26,384 bases of DNA from assembly GCA_018668095.1 (NCBI GenBank), contig JABIQF010000246.1, forward strand, positions 1 through 26,384, written 5' to 3'. Positions 15,018 to 24,082 of the stretch are shown piece by piece. Each line of letters opens with the position of its first letter. The first letter of the stretch is position 1. Position numbers and translations under genes: made by a program. Under the pieces are notes generated by a model. It was not told the origin of the DNA, ran no database searches, and saw only the letters and a list, made by a program, of their open reading frames with translations. This stretch comes from Cellvibrionales bacterium (GTDB lineage Bacteria; Pseudomonadota; Gammaproteobacteria; Pseudomonadales; UBA7434).

Positions 15018-16679
15018 TTACTGCAGTTTTTTGTAGCGCATACGTTTAGGTGATGCGTTATTACCTTTTCTAGCAATAAAATCAGCATGGTATTCCGTGT
15101 AATTGCCTTCAAAAAATACCGATTCAGAATCGCCTTCATACGCCAGTATGTGTGTGGCAACACGATCTAAAAACCAACGGTCATGCGAAATAATCATTGC
15201 GCAACCCGGAAAGTCTAATAAGGCTTCTTCTAATGCTCGCAAGGTTTCTACGTCTAGATCATTTGACGGTTCATCTAACAGTAAAACATTGCCTCCTTGT
15301 TTAAGCGTAGTCGCTAGTTGTAAACGACCGCGCTCACCACCCGAAAGTTCGCCTACTTTTTTCTGTTGGTCTGTGCCTTTAAAGTTAAAGCGACCAATAT
15401 AAGCGCGTGAAGAAACTTCATAGCCACCAATTTGAATAAGTTCGTTGCCATTAGATACTGATTGCCAAACGCTAACGTCATCTTTCATTTCATCGCGTAG
15501 CTGTTCTACATAAGCAATATCAACGGTTTCGCCAATTTTTATTTCGCCGCTATCGGGTTGCTCTTCACCAGTAATCATTCTGAACAATGTTGATTTACCT
15601 GCGCCGTTACCACCGATAATACCGACGATAGCGCCTTTAGGAATCGATAAACTTAAGTCATTAATTAGCGTACGGTCACCGTATGACTTTGTGACGTTCT
15701 TAAGTTCAATCACAGAGTCGCCGAGTCGTTGGCCCGGTGGAATATAAATTTCATTGGTTTCACTGCGACTTTGGAATTCTTGCGAACTTAATTCATCAAA
15801 ACGTTGTAGTCGAGCTTTGCTTTTAGCGTGCCTACCTTTTGCATTAGAGCGAACCCATTCAAGTTCAGCTTTAATGGTTTTTTGGCGCGAGGCTTCTTGT
15901 TTTTCTTCTCTGGCGAGGCGCTGCTCTTTTTGTTCTAACCAGTTGGAGTAGTTGCCTTCGTAAGGAATGCCTCGACCACGATCCAATTCTAAAATCCAAC
16001 CTGCGGCGTTATCTAAAAAATAACGATCGTGCGTAATGGCGACCACAGTGCCGGCATAGTCTTCTAAAAATTGCTCTAGCCAATGAACGCTTTCTGCATC
16101 TAAATGGTTAGTGGGTTCATCGAGTAATAACATGTCGGGATTCGACAGTAGTAGTCGGCATAAGGCGACGCGGCGGCGTTCACCGCCAGAGAGTTTGCTG
16201 ACATCGGCATCCCAAGGTGGAAGGCGAAGTGCGTCGGCGGCCACTTCGAGTTTATGGTCGAGATTATGCGCATCACCGGCTTGTAGGAGGTTTTCTAAGC
16301 GCTGCTGCTCTTTTGAAAGCGCGTCAAAGTCGGCATCGGGTTCGGCATAAGCATTATAAATAGCATCGAGTTTTTGCTGCGCCTCGGCAATTTCACCTAA
16401 GCCGTCTTCAACATTACCGCGAACATCTTTACTCTCATCGAGTTTGGGTTCCTGTGGTAAATAGCCAATATTCAAATCTGGTTGAGGTCGCGCTTCGCCT
16501 AAATAGTCAGGATCTATGCCGGCCATAATTTTAAGTAGGCTCGATTTACCCGAACCGTTAAGGCCTAATACGCCTATTTTGGCGCCGGGAAAAAAGGATA
16601 ATGAGATGTCTTTGAGTATTTCGCGTTTTGGGGGCACGATTTTGCCGACGCGGTTCATGGTGAAAACGTATTGGGCCAT
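15018..16679 (-). CDS. ettA: Energy-dependent translational throttle protein EttA
   Basis: EttA is an ABC-F ATPase that binds the ribosomal E site and gates entry into elongation according to the ATP/ADP ratio. The sequence starts MAQYVFTMNRVGKIVPPKR, as in E. coli EttA. It has two ABC domains: Walker A GLNGSGKSS (Lys45) with LSGGERRR, and a second GGNGAGKST around 355-365 with LSGGERGR. DEPTNHLD and DEPSNDLD are the two Walker B regions. The EttA arm falls at about 95-140, and the linker between the ABC domains at about 240-325. The length of 553 residues is full. GGAAG lies 7 bases before the ATG. No membrane segments are present, as expected of ABC-F proteins. Confidence 0.96.
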   Translation of the reverse strand: MAQYVFTMNRVGKIVPPKREILKDISLSFFPGAKIGVLGLNGSGKSSLLKIMAGIDPDYLGEARPQPDLNIGYLPQEPKLDESKDVRGNVEDGLGEIAEAQQKLDAIYNAYAEPDADFDALSKEQQRLENLLQAGDAHNLDHKLEVAADALRLPPWDADVSKLSGGERRRVALCRLLLSNPDMLLLDEPTNHLDAESVHWLEQFLEDYAGTVVAITHDRYFLDNAAGWILELDRGRGIPYEGNYSNWLEQKEQRLAREEKQEASRQKTIKAELEWVRSNAKGRHAKSKARLQRFDELSSQEFQSRSETNEIYIPPGQRLGDSVIELKNVTKSYGDRTLINDLSLSIPKGAIVGIIGGNGAGKSTLFRMITGEEQPDSGEIKIGETVDIAYVEQLRDEMKDDVSVWQSVSNGNELIQIGGYEVSSRAYIGRFNFKGTDQQKKVGELSGGERGRLQLATTLKQGGNVLLLDEPSNDLDVETLRALEEALLDFPGCAMIISHDRWFLDRVATHILAYEGDSESVFFEGNYTEYHADFIARKGNNASPKRMRYKKLQ

Positions 16680-17260
16680 GGATAACTTCCAAGTTGACTG
16701 GGATATTCGGCCTTAATGGGGCCGCTCAATTGTTAAAATGTGAGGAATCAATTGATAAATATAGCGAAGCCTAATCAACGATTCAACAGTATGGCATTAG
16801 TATACCCGAGTGTTTCTTAAAAGATGACAGCTATTAAGAGAGAAGTTGAAATAAATAATTATTAAATTCAATAAGTTGAGTGATTTTTAAGAGCTGCGTG
16901 CATTCTGTTTTAAAGCGAATAATGGCGTATTAAAAATGCCCCAAAAAAGGATCACTGTAACTTGTTATCAGTGCATATAAGTGGCCTCTTCATGTAGAAT
17001 ACGCGCTCCTTTCGCAGCAGCCTTTTCGTCGTTTTTGTATGGGTTGAGTAAACGACATCGCGAGTAGGTGAGCTGAATAAAAGACAGCTGCTCTGTTCGA
17101 AATAACGTCTATTTGTATAAAAAATAGCCGACTCGGACTTTGGCACTCAAATTTGAGGTGTTTTGTCTATTATTGCCTTCATTCAGTGGGCCAAGCCTCC
17201 CGTGCTACGTATTGGTAAAGGCGTTAGTTTATTTCTTATTTTAAGTTTTGGAGTGGTTTA
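16680..17260. other. Intergenic region between divergent ettA and glyA
   Basis: No gene is supported in these 581 bases. A -10-like TAGAAT at 16995-17000 and a TATAAA-rich stretch near 17115-17121 are candidate glyA promoters without good -35 partners. Inverted repeats downstream are gtcgttt/aaacgac (17028-17034 with 17050-17056), agctg/cagct near 17069-17089, and the perfect 12-base palindrome ctcaaatttgag (17146-17157). I do not recognise a glycine or tetrahydrofolate riboswitch, or a PurR site. Confidence 0.45.
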
Positions 17261-18517
17261 ATGTTTGATACAAGCATGACAGTGGCAGGTTTTGACGACG
17301 AATTACAGGCAGCGATTGCTTCAGAAGAGCAGCGCCAAGAAGATCATATTGAGCTAATTGCCTCAGAGAATTATTGCAGTCCGCGAGTAATGGAAGCGCA
17401 GGGTACTAAGTTAACCAATAAATATGCCGAGGGTTATTCGGGCAAGCGCTATTACGGTGGTTGTGAGTTTGTTGATTTGGCTGAAGATTTAGCCGTTGAG
17501 CGCGCTAAAAAGTTATTTGGTGCCGATTACGCCAATGTGCAGCCGCATTCGGGTTCACAGGCAAACAGTGCTGTTTATTTAGCGTTGTTAAATGCAGGCG
17601 ATACCGTGTTAGGTATGAGCTTGGATGCTGGCGGTCACTTAACTCACGGTGCAAAGCCAAACTTTTCGGGCAAGGTATATAACGCGGTTCAGTATGGTTT
17701 AAATGCTGAAACCGGTGAGATTGATTATGATCAAGTTGAAGCCTTAGCGTTAGAGCATAAGCCTAAAATGATTGTGGCTGGTTTTTCTGCCTATTCGGGC
17801 ATTGTTGATTGGGCGCGTTTCCGTGAAATCGCAGATAAAGTTGAAGCCTATTTGCTGGTCGATATGGCGCACGTTGCCGGCTTAGTTGCTGCAGGTGTTT
17901 ACCCGAGTCCGGTTCCTTATGCTGATGTTGTTACTTCAACAACGCATAAAACATTACGCGGCCCACGTGGCGGCATTATTTTGGCGAAGGCGAATCCAGC
18001 ATTAGAGAAAAAGTTTAACTCTGCCGTTTTCCCTGGTGGTCAAGGCGGCCCGTTGATGCATGTTATTGCAGCGAAAGCCGTTAGCTTTAAAGAAGCGATG
18101 GAAGATGATTTTAAAGCGTATCAGCAGCAAGTTGTTGCAAATGCAAAAGCTATGGCGAATACTTTTATCGAAAGAGGCATTAAAATTGTTTCTGGCGGTA
18201 CGCATAACCATTTAATGTTGGTTGATTTAATTGGTAAAGAGTATACCGGTACAGATGCCGATGCGGCATTAGGTGCGGCTCACATTACCGTTAATAAAAA
18301 TGCAGTACCTAATGATCCACGTTCACCTTTTGTGACCAGTGGCTTACGTGTGGGTACGCCAGCAATTACTACACGCGGTTTCAAAGAAGAAGAAGTGATT
18401 CAACTAACTCATTGGATGTGTGACATTTTAGCGGACGTCAATGATCAAGCAGTGATTGATCGTGTACGTGGTCAAGTGTCTGAATTGTGTAAACGTTTCC
18501 CTGTTTATACTAAGTAA
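17261..18517 (+). CDS. glyA: Serine hydroxymethyltransferase
   Basis: This PLP enzyme interconverts serine plus tetrahydrofolate with glycine plus 5,10-methylene-tetrahydrofolate, the main source of one-carbon units. Visible are ELIASENYCS (31-40), LTNKYAEGYSGKRYYGG (51-67), VDMAHVAGL (200-208) and the PLP lysine in STTHKTLRGPRGG (Lys230; Lys229 in E. coli). The length of 418 residues is the family norm (417). GGAG lies 8 bases before the ATG. It leads a run of co-directional genes (nrdR onward) after 39 bases, so co-transcription is possible. Confidence 0.98.
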   Translation: MFDTSMTVAGFDDELQAAIASEEQRQEDHIELIASENYCSPRVMEAQGTKLTNKYAEGYSGKRYYGGCEFVDLAEDLAVERAKKLFGADYANVQPHSGSQANSAVYLALLNAGDTVLGMSLDAGGHLTHGAKPNFSGKVYNAVQYGLNAETGEIDYDQVEALALEHKPKMIVAGFSAYSGIVDWARFREIADKVEAYLLVDMAHVAGLVAAGVYPSPVPYADVVTSTTHKTLRGPRGGIILAKANPALEKKFNSAVFPGGQGGPLMHVIAAKAVSFKEAMEDDFKAYQQQVVANAKAMANTFIERGIKIVSGGTHNHLMLVDLIGKEYTGTDADAALGAAHITVNKNAVPNDPRSPFVTSGLRVGTPAITTRGFKEEEVIQLTHWMCDILADVNDQAVIDRVRGQVSELCKRFPVYTK

Positions 18518-18556
18518 TGGTGTGAGCTTAGCCGAATCAAGACGAGTTAATTAAGT

Positions 18557-19045
18557 ATGCGCTGTCCCTTTTGTTCAGAAGAAGATACTAAAGTGATTGA
18601 CTCTCGGCTCGTTGCCGAGGGTGAGCAAATTCGTCGTCGTCGCGAGTGCCAAACGTGCACTGAGCGTTTTACGACTTATGAAACGGCTGAGCTTTTACTG
18701 CCAAAAATTATTAAACAAAACGATGTACGCCAGCCGTTCGATGAAAATAAATTGCGTGGTGGCATTCTTCGTGCGTTAGAAAAACGCCCCGTCAGTGTTG
18801 AACAAATAGAGGCGGCGGTCAGTCATATCAAGCATGAGTTAATGGCTACTGGTGAGCGAGAAGTGAGTGCCATTCGTGTTGGTGAGGCTGTCATGTTGCA
18901 TCTTCGCCAGCTCGATCATGTTGCCTATGTTCGTTTTGCTTCGGTATATCGTAGCTTTCAAGATCTTAATGAGTTTCGTGAAGAGATTGATAAATTATCT
19001 GCTGAAGGCAGATCAGAAAAAAGTGCGGAAGCCAGTGTCGATTAA
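18557..19045 (+). CDS. nrdR: Transcriptional repressor NrdR
   Basis: NrdR represses ribonucleotide reductase genes according to ATP/dATP levels. The 162-residue protein has the N-terminal zinc ribbon (Cys3, Cys6, Cys31, Cys34 in MRCPFC and CQTC), with the DNA-binding basic patch IRRRREC. An ATP-cone domain follows (about 49-139), and an acidic tail ends the protein. nrdR next to ribD is a common gammaproteobacterial arrangement. The gene overlaps the preferred ribD start by 11 bases, suggesting translational coupling. Confidence 0.97.
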   Translation: MRCPFCSEEDTKVIDSRLVAEGEQIRRRRECQTCTERFTTYETAELLLPKIIKQNDVRQPFDENKLRGGILRALEKRPVSVEQIEAAVSHIKHELMATGEREVSAIRVGEAVMLHLRQLDHVAYVRFASVYRSFQDLNEFREEIDKLSAEGRSEKSAEASVD

Positions 19046-20192
19046 CTCGATATTCTCTATTGCTGATAGCCAGTTTATGGTTGAAGCGATTCAGTTAGCA
19101 CGTCGTGGCCTTTATACAGCGACACCTAATCCCTGTGTTGGCTGTGTGCTCGTGAAAGACGAGAAAGTAGTGGGTCGTGGTTGGCATGTTCGTGCTGGCG
19201 ATGGGCATGCAGAAGTGAATGCGATTGCCGATGCCGGTGATAATGCAAAGGGTGCAACGGCTTATATTAGTTTAGAGCCTTGCAGCTTTACCGGAAAAAC
19301 CGGTGCTTGTACTGATGTACTGCAAGCCGCGGGCATTGTTCGTGTCGTCTCTGCGATGGAAGATCCCAATCCTAACGTTTCTGGTCAGGGCAGTGCAATA
19401 TTGCGCGCTGCGGGTTTAGACGTTAGTGAGGGTTTAATGGCAGAGCAAGCGGCAACACTTAACCGCGGATTTATCAAGCGCATGCAAAAACAGTTGCCCT
19501 TTGTGAGCTGTAAAATGGCAATGAGTTTAGACGGTAGGTCGGCTATGGCCTCTGGCGAAAGCCAATGGATTACGTCACCGTCAGCGCGTCAACAGGTACA
19601 GCAATTACGTGCGAGCAGTTGTGCGATTGTTACTGGTGTAGGCACGATTATTCATGATGATCCCAGTCTTAATGTACGTGAACAAGATTTATCTGCGCCT
19701 GTCGAAAGGCAGCCAGCATTAGTGATTGTTGATTCGCAATTAAAAACGCCGTTAAGTGCCAAGGTAGTAAGCACTGAAATGTTAGCGACGCGCGATGTTT
19801 ATATTGCTTGCGTCAATGCGGCATCGGCCGATCGAGTGCAAGCCTTGGAAGCGCGTGGGGTGAAAGTGATGGCGTTTTCAAATGCCGATGAAAATGCTTC
19901 GATAGTGAATTTATCTGCCTTGTTATCTTTTTTGGCTGAGCGTGAAATGAATCATGTCATGATTGAGTCAGGGCCAACATTAGCGGGACAGTTTGTTCAG
20001 CAGTGTTTGGTTGATGAGTTGAAATTATTTGTTGCGCCTAAATTAATGGGTGGCAATGCGATGCCTGCATTCAGCATGCCTTTTGAAAATATGTCTGAGG
20101 CAATGAATTTAACGATTACCGATACAATGGCAGTCGGGCCTGATTGGTTGCTGACTTGTCATATAAAGAATTCAGATAAAGGGTTGGGGTAA
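19035..20192 (+). CDS. ribD: Bifunctional riboflavin biosynthesis deaminase/reductase RibD
   Basis: RibD deaminates the pyrimidine product of GTP cyclohydrolase II and then reduces its ribosyl side chain, two consecutive steps of riboflavin synthesis. The N-terminal cytidine-deaminase-like domain shows zinc ligands and catalytic residues in GHAEV (His58, Glu60) and PCSFTGKTGAC (Cys83, Cys92). The C-terminal NADPH-dependent reductase domain starts near residue 145 (FVSCKMAMSLDGRSAMASGESQWITS, in two pieces) and includes ESGPTLAGQFVQ. The frame is open far upstream into nrdR. I chose the GTG at 19035, which gives 385 residues and an N-terminus of typical length; GTG 19023 and ATG 19077 are alternatives. 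ribC follows after 4 bases. Confidence 0.95.
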   Translation: MSINSIFSIADSQFMVEAIQLARRGLYTATPNPCVGCVLVKDEKVVGRGWHVRAGDGHAEVNAIADAGDNAKGATAYISLEPCSFTGKTGACTDVLQAAGIVRVVSAMEDPNPNVSGQGSAILRAAGLDVSEGLMAEQAATLNRGFIKRMQKQLPFVSCKMAMSLDGRSAMASGESQWITSPSARQQVQQLRASSCAIVTGVGTIIHDDPSLNVREQDLSAPVERQPALVIVDSQLKTPLSAKVVSTEMLATRDVYIACVNAASADRVQALEARGVKVMAFSNADENASIVNLSALLSFLAEREMNHVMIESGPTLAGQFVQQCLVDELKLFVAPKLMGGNAMPAFSMPFENMSEAMNLTITDTMAVGPDWLLTCHIKNSDKGLG

Positions 20193-20196
20193 ATAA

Positions 20197-20796
20197 ATGT
20201 TTACAGGATTAATACAAGCGAAAGGCAGTATTAAAAAAATTGAAGATGTAGGCGGTGATAAGCGTTTACTGATTAATTCTGCTGAGCTCCCTTTAGAGAA
20301 TGTTGAACTCGGTGCCAGTATCGCGATTAATGGCGTGTGCTTAACGGCGGTTGAGTTTGTTGAAAAAGGTTTTTGGGTCGACGTGTCAATAGAGACATTA
20401 ACGCATACGACCTTAGGTGATTTACAAGAAGGTAGTGCTGTTAATTTAGAAAAATCATTAACGCCAAGTTCCTTTTTAGGTGGGCACTTAGTGAGTGGTC
20501 ATGTTGATGGTGTTGGTGAAATTGTTGAACGTTATGAAGATGGTCGTTCATGGCGTTTTTCCATTCGATCACCAGAGCCTTTTGCTAAGTATATAGCGCA
20601 AAAAGGGTCTATTTGTGTAGACGGCACTAGCTTAACGGTAAATGCTGTTAGCGGTGCAGTATTTGAATTGAATATTATTCCTCATACTTTTGACGAGACA
20701 CTATTTGGTGATTACCAAGTGGGTAGTCGAGTTAATTTAGAGGTCGATGTTATTGCGCGATATCTTGAGCGTATGTCTGCTTATCAAAGCGAATAA
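20197..20796 (+). CDS. ribC: Riboflavin synthase, alpha subunit
   Basis: The enzyme dismutates two 6,7-dimethyl-8-ribityllumazine molecules to riboflavin. The 199-residue protein is made of two homologous lumazine-binding barrels. The N-terminus MFTGLIQAKGSI is diagnostic. NGVCLTAV (about 46-53) and its counterpart DGTSLTVN (about 142-149), together with GHLVSGHVDG (about 96-105), are the ligand-binding segments. The gene (named ribE in some nomenclatures) lies 4 bases after ribD and 29 before ribBA, in an operon ordered like the pathway. Confidence 0.97.
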   Translation: MFTGLIQAKGSIKKIEDVGGDKRLLINSAELPLENVELGASIAINGVCLTAVEFVEKGFWVDVSIETLTHTTLGDLQEGSAVNLEKSLTPSSFLGGHLVSGHVDGVGEIVERYEDGRSWRFSIRSPEPFAKYIAQKGSICVDGTSLTVNAVSGAVFELNIIPHTFDETLFGDYQVGSRVNLEVDVIARYLERMSAYQSE

Positions 20797-20825
20797 GTGT
20801 TAACGGTTAAAGTGATCAATACCTT

Positions 20826-21953
20826 ATGAAAAAATTAAATCAATTAAATACGACAGAAGAACTAATTGCTGATATTCGATTGGGCAAGATGGTTGTTCTA
20901 ATGGACGATGAAGATCGCGAAAATGAAGGCGATTTAGTGATTGCTGCACAATGCATAACGCCAGAAGCGATTAACTTTATGGCGCGTGAAGGTCGTGGCT
21001 TAATTTGTATGCCAATGAGTAAGCAGCGTTGCGAGCAATTAGATTTGCCGTTAATGGTCGATGAAAATCGAGCGGCTTATAGCACCAACTTTACTTTATC
21101 GATAGAAGCAGCAAAAGGTGTAACCACGGGAATTAGTGCTGCCGATCGCGCTTGTACTGTTGCTGCTGCCGCCAGTAAAACGGCAGTGCCAACTGATATT
21201 GTGCAACCGGGCCATATTTTTCCGCTAATGGCGCAAAAAGGCGGCGTGTTGGTGAGAGCGGGACATACTGAAGCGAGTTGTGATTTAGCACGCTTAGCCG
21301 GCTTTGATGAATCAGCTGTAATTGTCGAAATTATCAATGACGATGGTAATATGGCGCGTCGAGAAGATCTTGATGTGTTTGCAGAAAAACATAACTTAAA
21401 GATAGGCACCATTGCCGATTTAATTCATTACCGTTTGCTGCATGAAAAGACCGTCGATTTATTAGAGCAGGGTGAAATTAATACTGATCACGGTAAGTTC
21501 ACTATTAATGTGTTTCAAGATAGCACCGATGGCGAAACTCATTTAGCTTTAGTTAAGGGTTCACCTAGCGCGGACGATCCTACATTAGTTCGCGTTCATA
21601 CAGGTTCAGCAGTAAGAGATATGTTAGGTGCGCAATTGAGAGATAAACCTGACTGGAATATCCAGCGTTGTTTAGCCGCTATAGAAAAAGAAGGCTGTGG
21701 TGTGCTTGTTTTATTAGCCACGCATAACACCTCGATTGATTGGTTAGGCGATGCGCAAATTGCATTGGGCCGTCGCGCCAAGCCTTCGGTGTTAGTCACT
21801 AAGGGTAGTGATTCATTAACGATAGGTGTGGGTTCGCAGATATTGCGTCAGCTAGGCGTGCAGAAAATACGTTTAATGGGGCCAGATAAACATTACAGTG
21901 GTATTTCTGGTTTTGATTTAGAAGTGGTTGAATACGTATCTTGCGATTCGTAA
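20826..21953 (+). CDS. ribBA: DHBP synthase with degenerate GTP cyclohydrolase II-like domain (RibBX type)
   Basis: The N-terminal ~200 residues are 3,4-dihydroxy-2-butanone-4-phosphate synthase, which makes the four-carbon unit of riboflavin from ribulose 5-phosphate. Active-site motifs DDEDRENEGDL (27-37), GHIFPL (129-134) and RAGHTEASCDLARLAG (144-159) are intact. The C-terminal part (about 205-375) has the GTP cyclohydrolase II fold. However, the HSEC segment of active enzymes reads HTGS (258-261) and the RCDC segment reads RDKP (272-275), so all three zinc cysteines are missing. GTP cyclohydrolase II activity is therefore unlikely, as in the RibBX proteins known from proteobacteria. A separate ribA gene is expected elsewhere. 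Its neighbours are ribC and ribH. Confidence 0.95.
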   Translation: MKKLNQLNTTEELIADIRLGKMVVLMDDEDRENEGDLVIAAQCITPEAINFMAREGRGLICMPMSKQRCEQLDLPLMVDENRAAYSTNFTLSIEAAKGVTTGISAADRACTVAAAASKTAVPTDIVQPGHIFPLMAQKGGVLVRAGHTEASCDLARLAGFDESAVIVEIINDDGNMARREDLDVFAEKHNLKIGTIADLIHYRLLHEKTVDLLEQGEINTDHGKFTINVFQDSTDGETHLALVKGSPSADDPTLVRVHTGSAVRDMLGAQLRDKPDWNIQRCLAAIEKEGCGVLVLLATHNTSIDWLGDAQIALGRRAKPSVLVTKGSDSLTIGVGSQILRQLGVQKIRLMGPDKHYSGISGFDLEVVEYVSCDS

Positions 21954-21975
21954 TAAAGACGGTTAAAAAATAATT

Positions 21976-22515
21976 ATGAAGACAGAAGCACAAGATCCCC
22001 GTTCGGCTGAGTATCAGCGTTCGGCAGAGCTACAAAAGAAAATTGATGGCTTAAATGTGATTGGTGGTGTTTGCCGTAATCAATCATATCGTGTTGCGAT
22101 TGTTGTTGGTCGCTGGCATGCGTTTATTGCTGACAAACTATTAGAAGGTGCATTAGCTGCTATTAATGAAAGCGGTATAGACGATAGCCAAATTGATATC
22201 GTCTATGTGCCAGGTTCTTATGAAGTGCCACTGGCAACTAAGCGAGTGGCTAATTTAGGTCAGCATAAGGCGATTGTGACATTAGGCGTTATTATTAAAG
22301 GCGATACACCGCATTTTGACTTTGTTGCCGGAGAATGTGCGCGTGGTATTGCTGATGTGAGTTTAGAATATGACGTGCCAATTGGTTTTGGTGTATTAAC
22401 CGTTAACAATGTTGATCAAGCGCTAGCGCGTGCCGAAGAAGGCGAAGCGAATAAAGGTCGTGAAGCAGCATTAGCGGCAATAGAAATGGCTGACTTATTA
22501 GAGCGTTTATCGTAA
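21976..22515 (+). CDS. ribH: 6,7-dimethyl-8-ribityllumazine synthase
   Basis: Lumazine synthase condenses the pyrimidine from RibD with the four-carbon unit from RibB. The 179-residue protein has the family motifs VVGRWHAFI (44-52, aromatic residue stacking on the substrate), VPGSYEVP and GVIIKGDTPHFDFVAGEC with the catalytic histidine. About 22 N-terminal residues (MKTEAQDPRSAEYQ...) extend beyond the usual start, but no later ATG fits better. The stop codon overlaps the nusB ATG by one base (TAATG), implying translational coupling. Confidence 0.97.
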   Translation: MKTEAQDPRSAEYQRSAELQKKIDGLNVIGGVCRNQSYRVAIVVGRWHAFIADKLLEGALAAINESGIDDSQIDIVYVPGSYEVPLATKRVANLGQHKAIVTLGVIIKGDTPHFDFVAGECARGIADVSLEYDVPIGFGVLTVNNVDQALARAEEGEANKGREAALAAIEMADLLERLS

Positions 22516-22985
22516 TGGCAAAACCTTCACCCGATCAAATGAAACGTCGTGCATTAGCCAGTGAGCGTCATAAGGCGCGTCACTTTGCTATGCAGGGTTT
22601 ATATCAATGGCATTTAACCGGTGCGCAGGCGAATGAAATTGCTGCGCAGTTTCGTGTTGATTTTAATATGAAAGGCACCGACCTCGATTATTTTATGGAG
22701 CTATTGTCGGGCGTACAGCGTACCTCGCAGGCTTTAGATACCTTACTCTCGCCTTATTCTGATGATAGAACGCTAGAAGAATGTGACCCCATTACGCATG
22801 CGTTATTACGTATTAGTGTTTATGAGTTAAAAAACCGAATTGATGTGCCTTATAAAGTGTCTATTAATGAGGCCGTTAATCTCGCTAAGAAATTTGGTCC
22901 TGAAGATAGCCATAAGTTTGTGAATGGCTTATTAGATAAGGTGGCGACAGAAGTGCGTGCACTCGAAGTTGCTGCCCAGCAATAA
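22515..22985 (+). CDS. nusB: Transcription antitermination factor NusB
   Basis: NusB binds boxA RNA with S10 (NusE) and promotes antitermination of rRNA operons. The 156-residue helical protein shows RHKARHFAMQGLYQWHLTG near the N-terminus and YKVSINEAVNLAKKFG with KFVNGLLDKVA near the C-terminus, the classic NusB signatures. The ribH-nusB-thiL-pgpA order is standard in gammaproteobacteria. Its ATG overlaps the ribH stop; thiL begins 75 bases later. Confidence 0.97.
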   Translation: MAKPSPDQMKRRALASERHKARHFAMQGLYQWHLTGAQANEIAAQFRVDFNMKGTDLDYFMELLSGVQRTSQALDTLLSPYSDDRTLEECDPITHALLRISVYELKNRIDVPYKVSINEAVNLAKKFGPEDSHKFVNGLLDKVATEVRALEVAAQQ

Positions 22986-23060
22986 TATCGTTAAGTGCAA
23001 TGGTTAATTAATTGCTGCTTTTCTAATAGTAGATAATGGTAGCTAATTGTTGAGTAAACC

Positions 23061-24068
23061 ATGAATTCTTTATCTGAGTTTGACATCATTAAGCGTTACT
23101 TCTCTTTTGCGGATGTTTTGCCAAACTCCGATGCGGATACCTTAGTGGGTATTGGTGACGACGCTGCTGTTATCGACGTTCAAAAAAATCCCTTAGTTGT
23201 TGCTACCGACACTTTAATAGAAGGTGTGCATTTTCCTGCCGATTTTTTAGCAGAGCATGTTGCTAGTCGCGCTATGGGCGTCAACTTAAGTGATTTTGCC
23301 GCTATGGGTGCAACCCCGCGCTGGATGACAATGGCCTTGTCATTACCGCAAGTTGAGGACGAATGGCTGTCTGCGTTTTCACAGCAGTTGGCACAAATAT
23401 GCCAGCAGCATAATGTGACATTGATAGGTGGCGATACAACAAGAATCGATAAGGGTTTAGTTATTTCATTAACGCTTATTGGTGAAACGCAGTCAAAATC
23501 GGGTGTGTGTTTACGCCGTAATGGCGCACAAGTGGGTGATGATGTTTGGGTTAGTGGTTCATTAGGTAAAGGTGCTGGAGCATTACAGCTTCTGATGCCT
23601 TCCGAGAATATCATGCAATGGCCTTGCAGTGATGATGCGCGTTCAGAGCTGTTATCATCTTTTTATGCGCCAGAACCACGGTTGGCATTGGGCAAAGCGT
23701 TAGTCGGTATTGCTTCATCTGCTATTGATATTTCTGATGGCTTAGTGGCCGATGCGAATCATATCGCCACGCAAAGCCAAGTACAGATAATGCTGCAAGG
23801 TGATGCCTTACCTATTCATAGTGGCTTAGCGGCACACGCAAACTACCAGCAAGTGCAGCAGTGGGTGTTGAGTGGTGGCGATGAATACGAATTATTATTT
23901 ACTGCAACGCCTGAAAAGTTTGCAGCTATTCAGGCAATATCATTAGCGCTTGATTTACCTTGCACGAAAGTCGGTACTGTTGGTGAGGCTAAAGAGGGTG
24001 GGGTTGGCGTTACTGTATCCGATGAAGGTTGGAGTGCTCAGAATCAAAAAGGTTATACGCATTTTTAA
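23061..24068 (+). CDS. thiL: Thiamine-monophosphate kinase
   Basis: ThiL phosphorylates thiamine monophosphate to the active cofactor thiamine diphosphate. The 335-residue protein belongs to the PurM-like ATPase fold. GIGDDAAV (30-37), ATDTLIEGVHF (48-58), NLSDFAAMGATP (75-86) and GGDTTR carry the metal- and substrate-binding acidic residues, and DISDGL and SGGDEYELLF mark the C-terminal half. The length is normal (325 in E. coli). It is followed by pgpA after 14 bases. Confidence 0.97.
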   Translation: MNSLSEFDIIKRYFSFADVLPNSDADTLVGIGDDAAVIDVQKNPLVVATDTLIEGVHFPADFLAEHVASRAMGVNLSDFAAMGATPRWMTMALSLPQVEDEWLSAFSQQLAQICQQHNVTLIGGDTTRIDKGLVISLTLIGETQSKSGVCLRRNGAQVGDDVWVSGSLGKGAGALQLLMPSENIMQWPCSDDARSELLSSFYAPEPRLALGKALVGIASSAIDISDGLVADANHIATQSQVQIMLQGDALPIHSGLAAHANYQQVQQWVLSGGDEYELLFTATPEKFAAIQAISLALDLPCTKVGTVGEAKEGGVGVTVSDEGWSAQNQKGYTHF

Positions 24069-24082
24069 GCAAAGGTGATGAA

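Noticed and set aside
16952..17146. 64-codon minus-strand frame in the glyA upstream gap
   Set aside because: Its composition looks random, it has no Shine-Dalgarno site, and it covers the presumed glyA promoter and leader.
17000..17260. Glycine riboswitch before glyA
   Set aside because: The conserved glycine aptamer core sequences are not seen, and the tandem aptamer layout is absent.
18867..19034. Upstream extension of the ribD frame
   Set aside because: It runs inside nrdR and encodes a hydrophobic, Cys-rich stretch unlike any RibD N-terminus.
18518..20196. FMN riboswitch controlling the rib genes
   Set aside because: The gaps around ribD are too short (overlap with nrdR, 4 bases to ribC), and no RFN element is recognisable.
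23180..23614. 144-codon minus-strand reading frame
   Set aside because: It is antisense within thiL, whose motifs prove the plus-strand reading; its composition is Cys/Pro/Ser-rich with no family.
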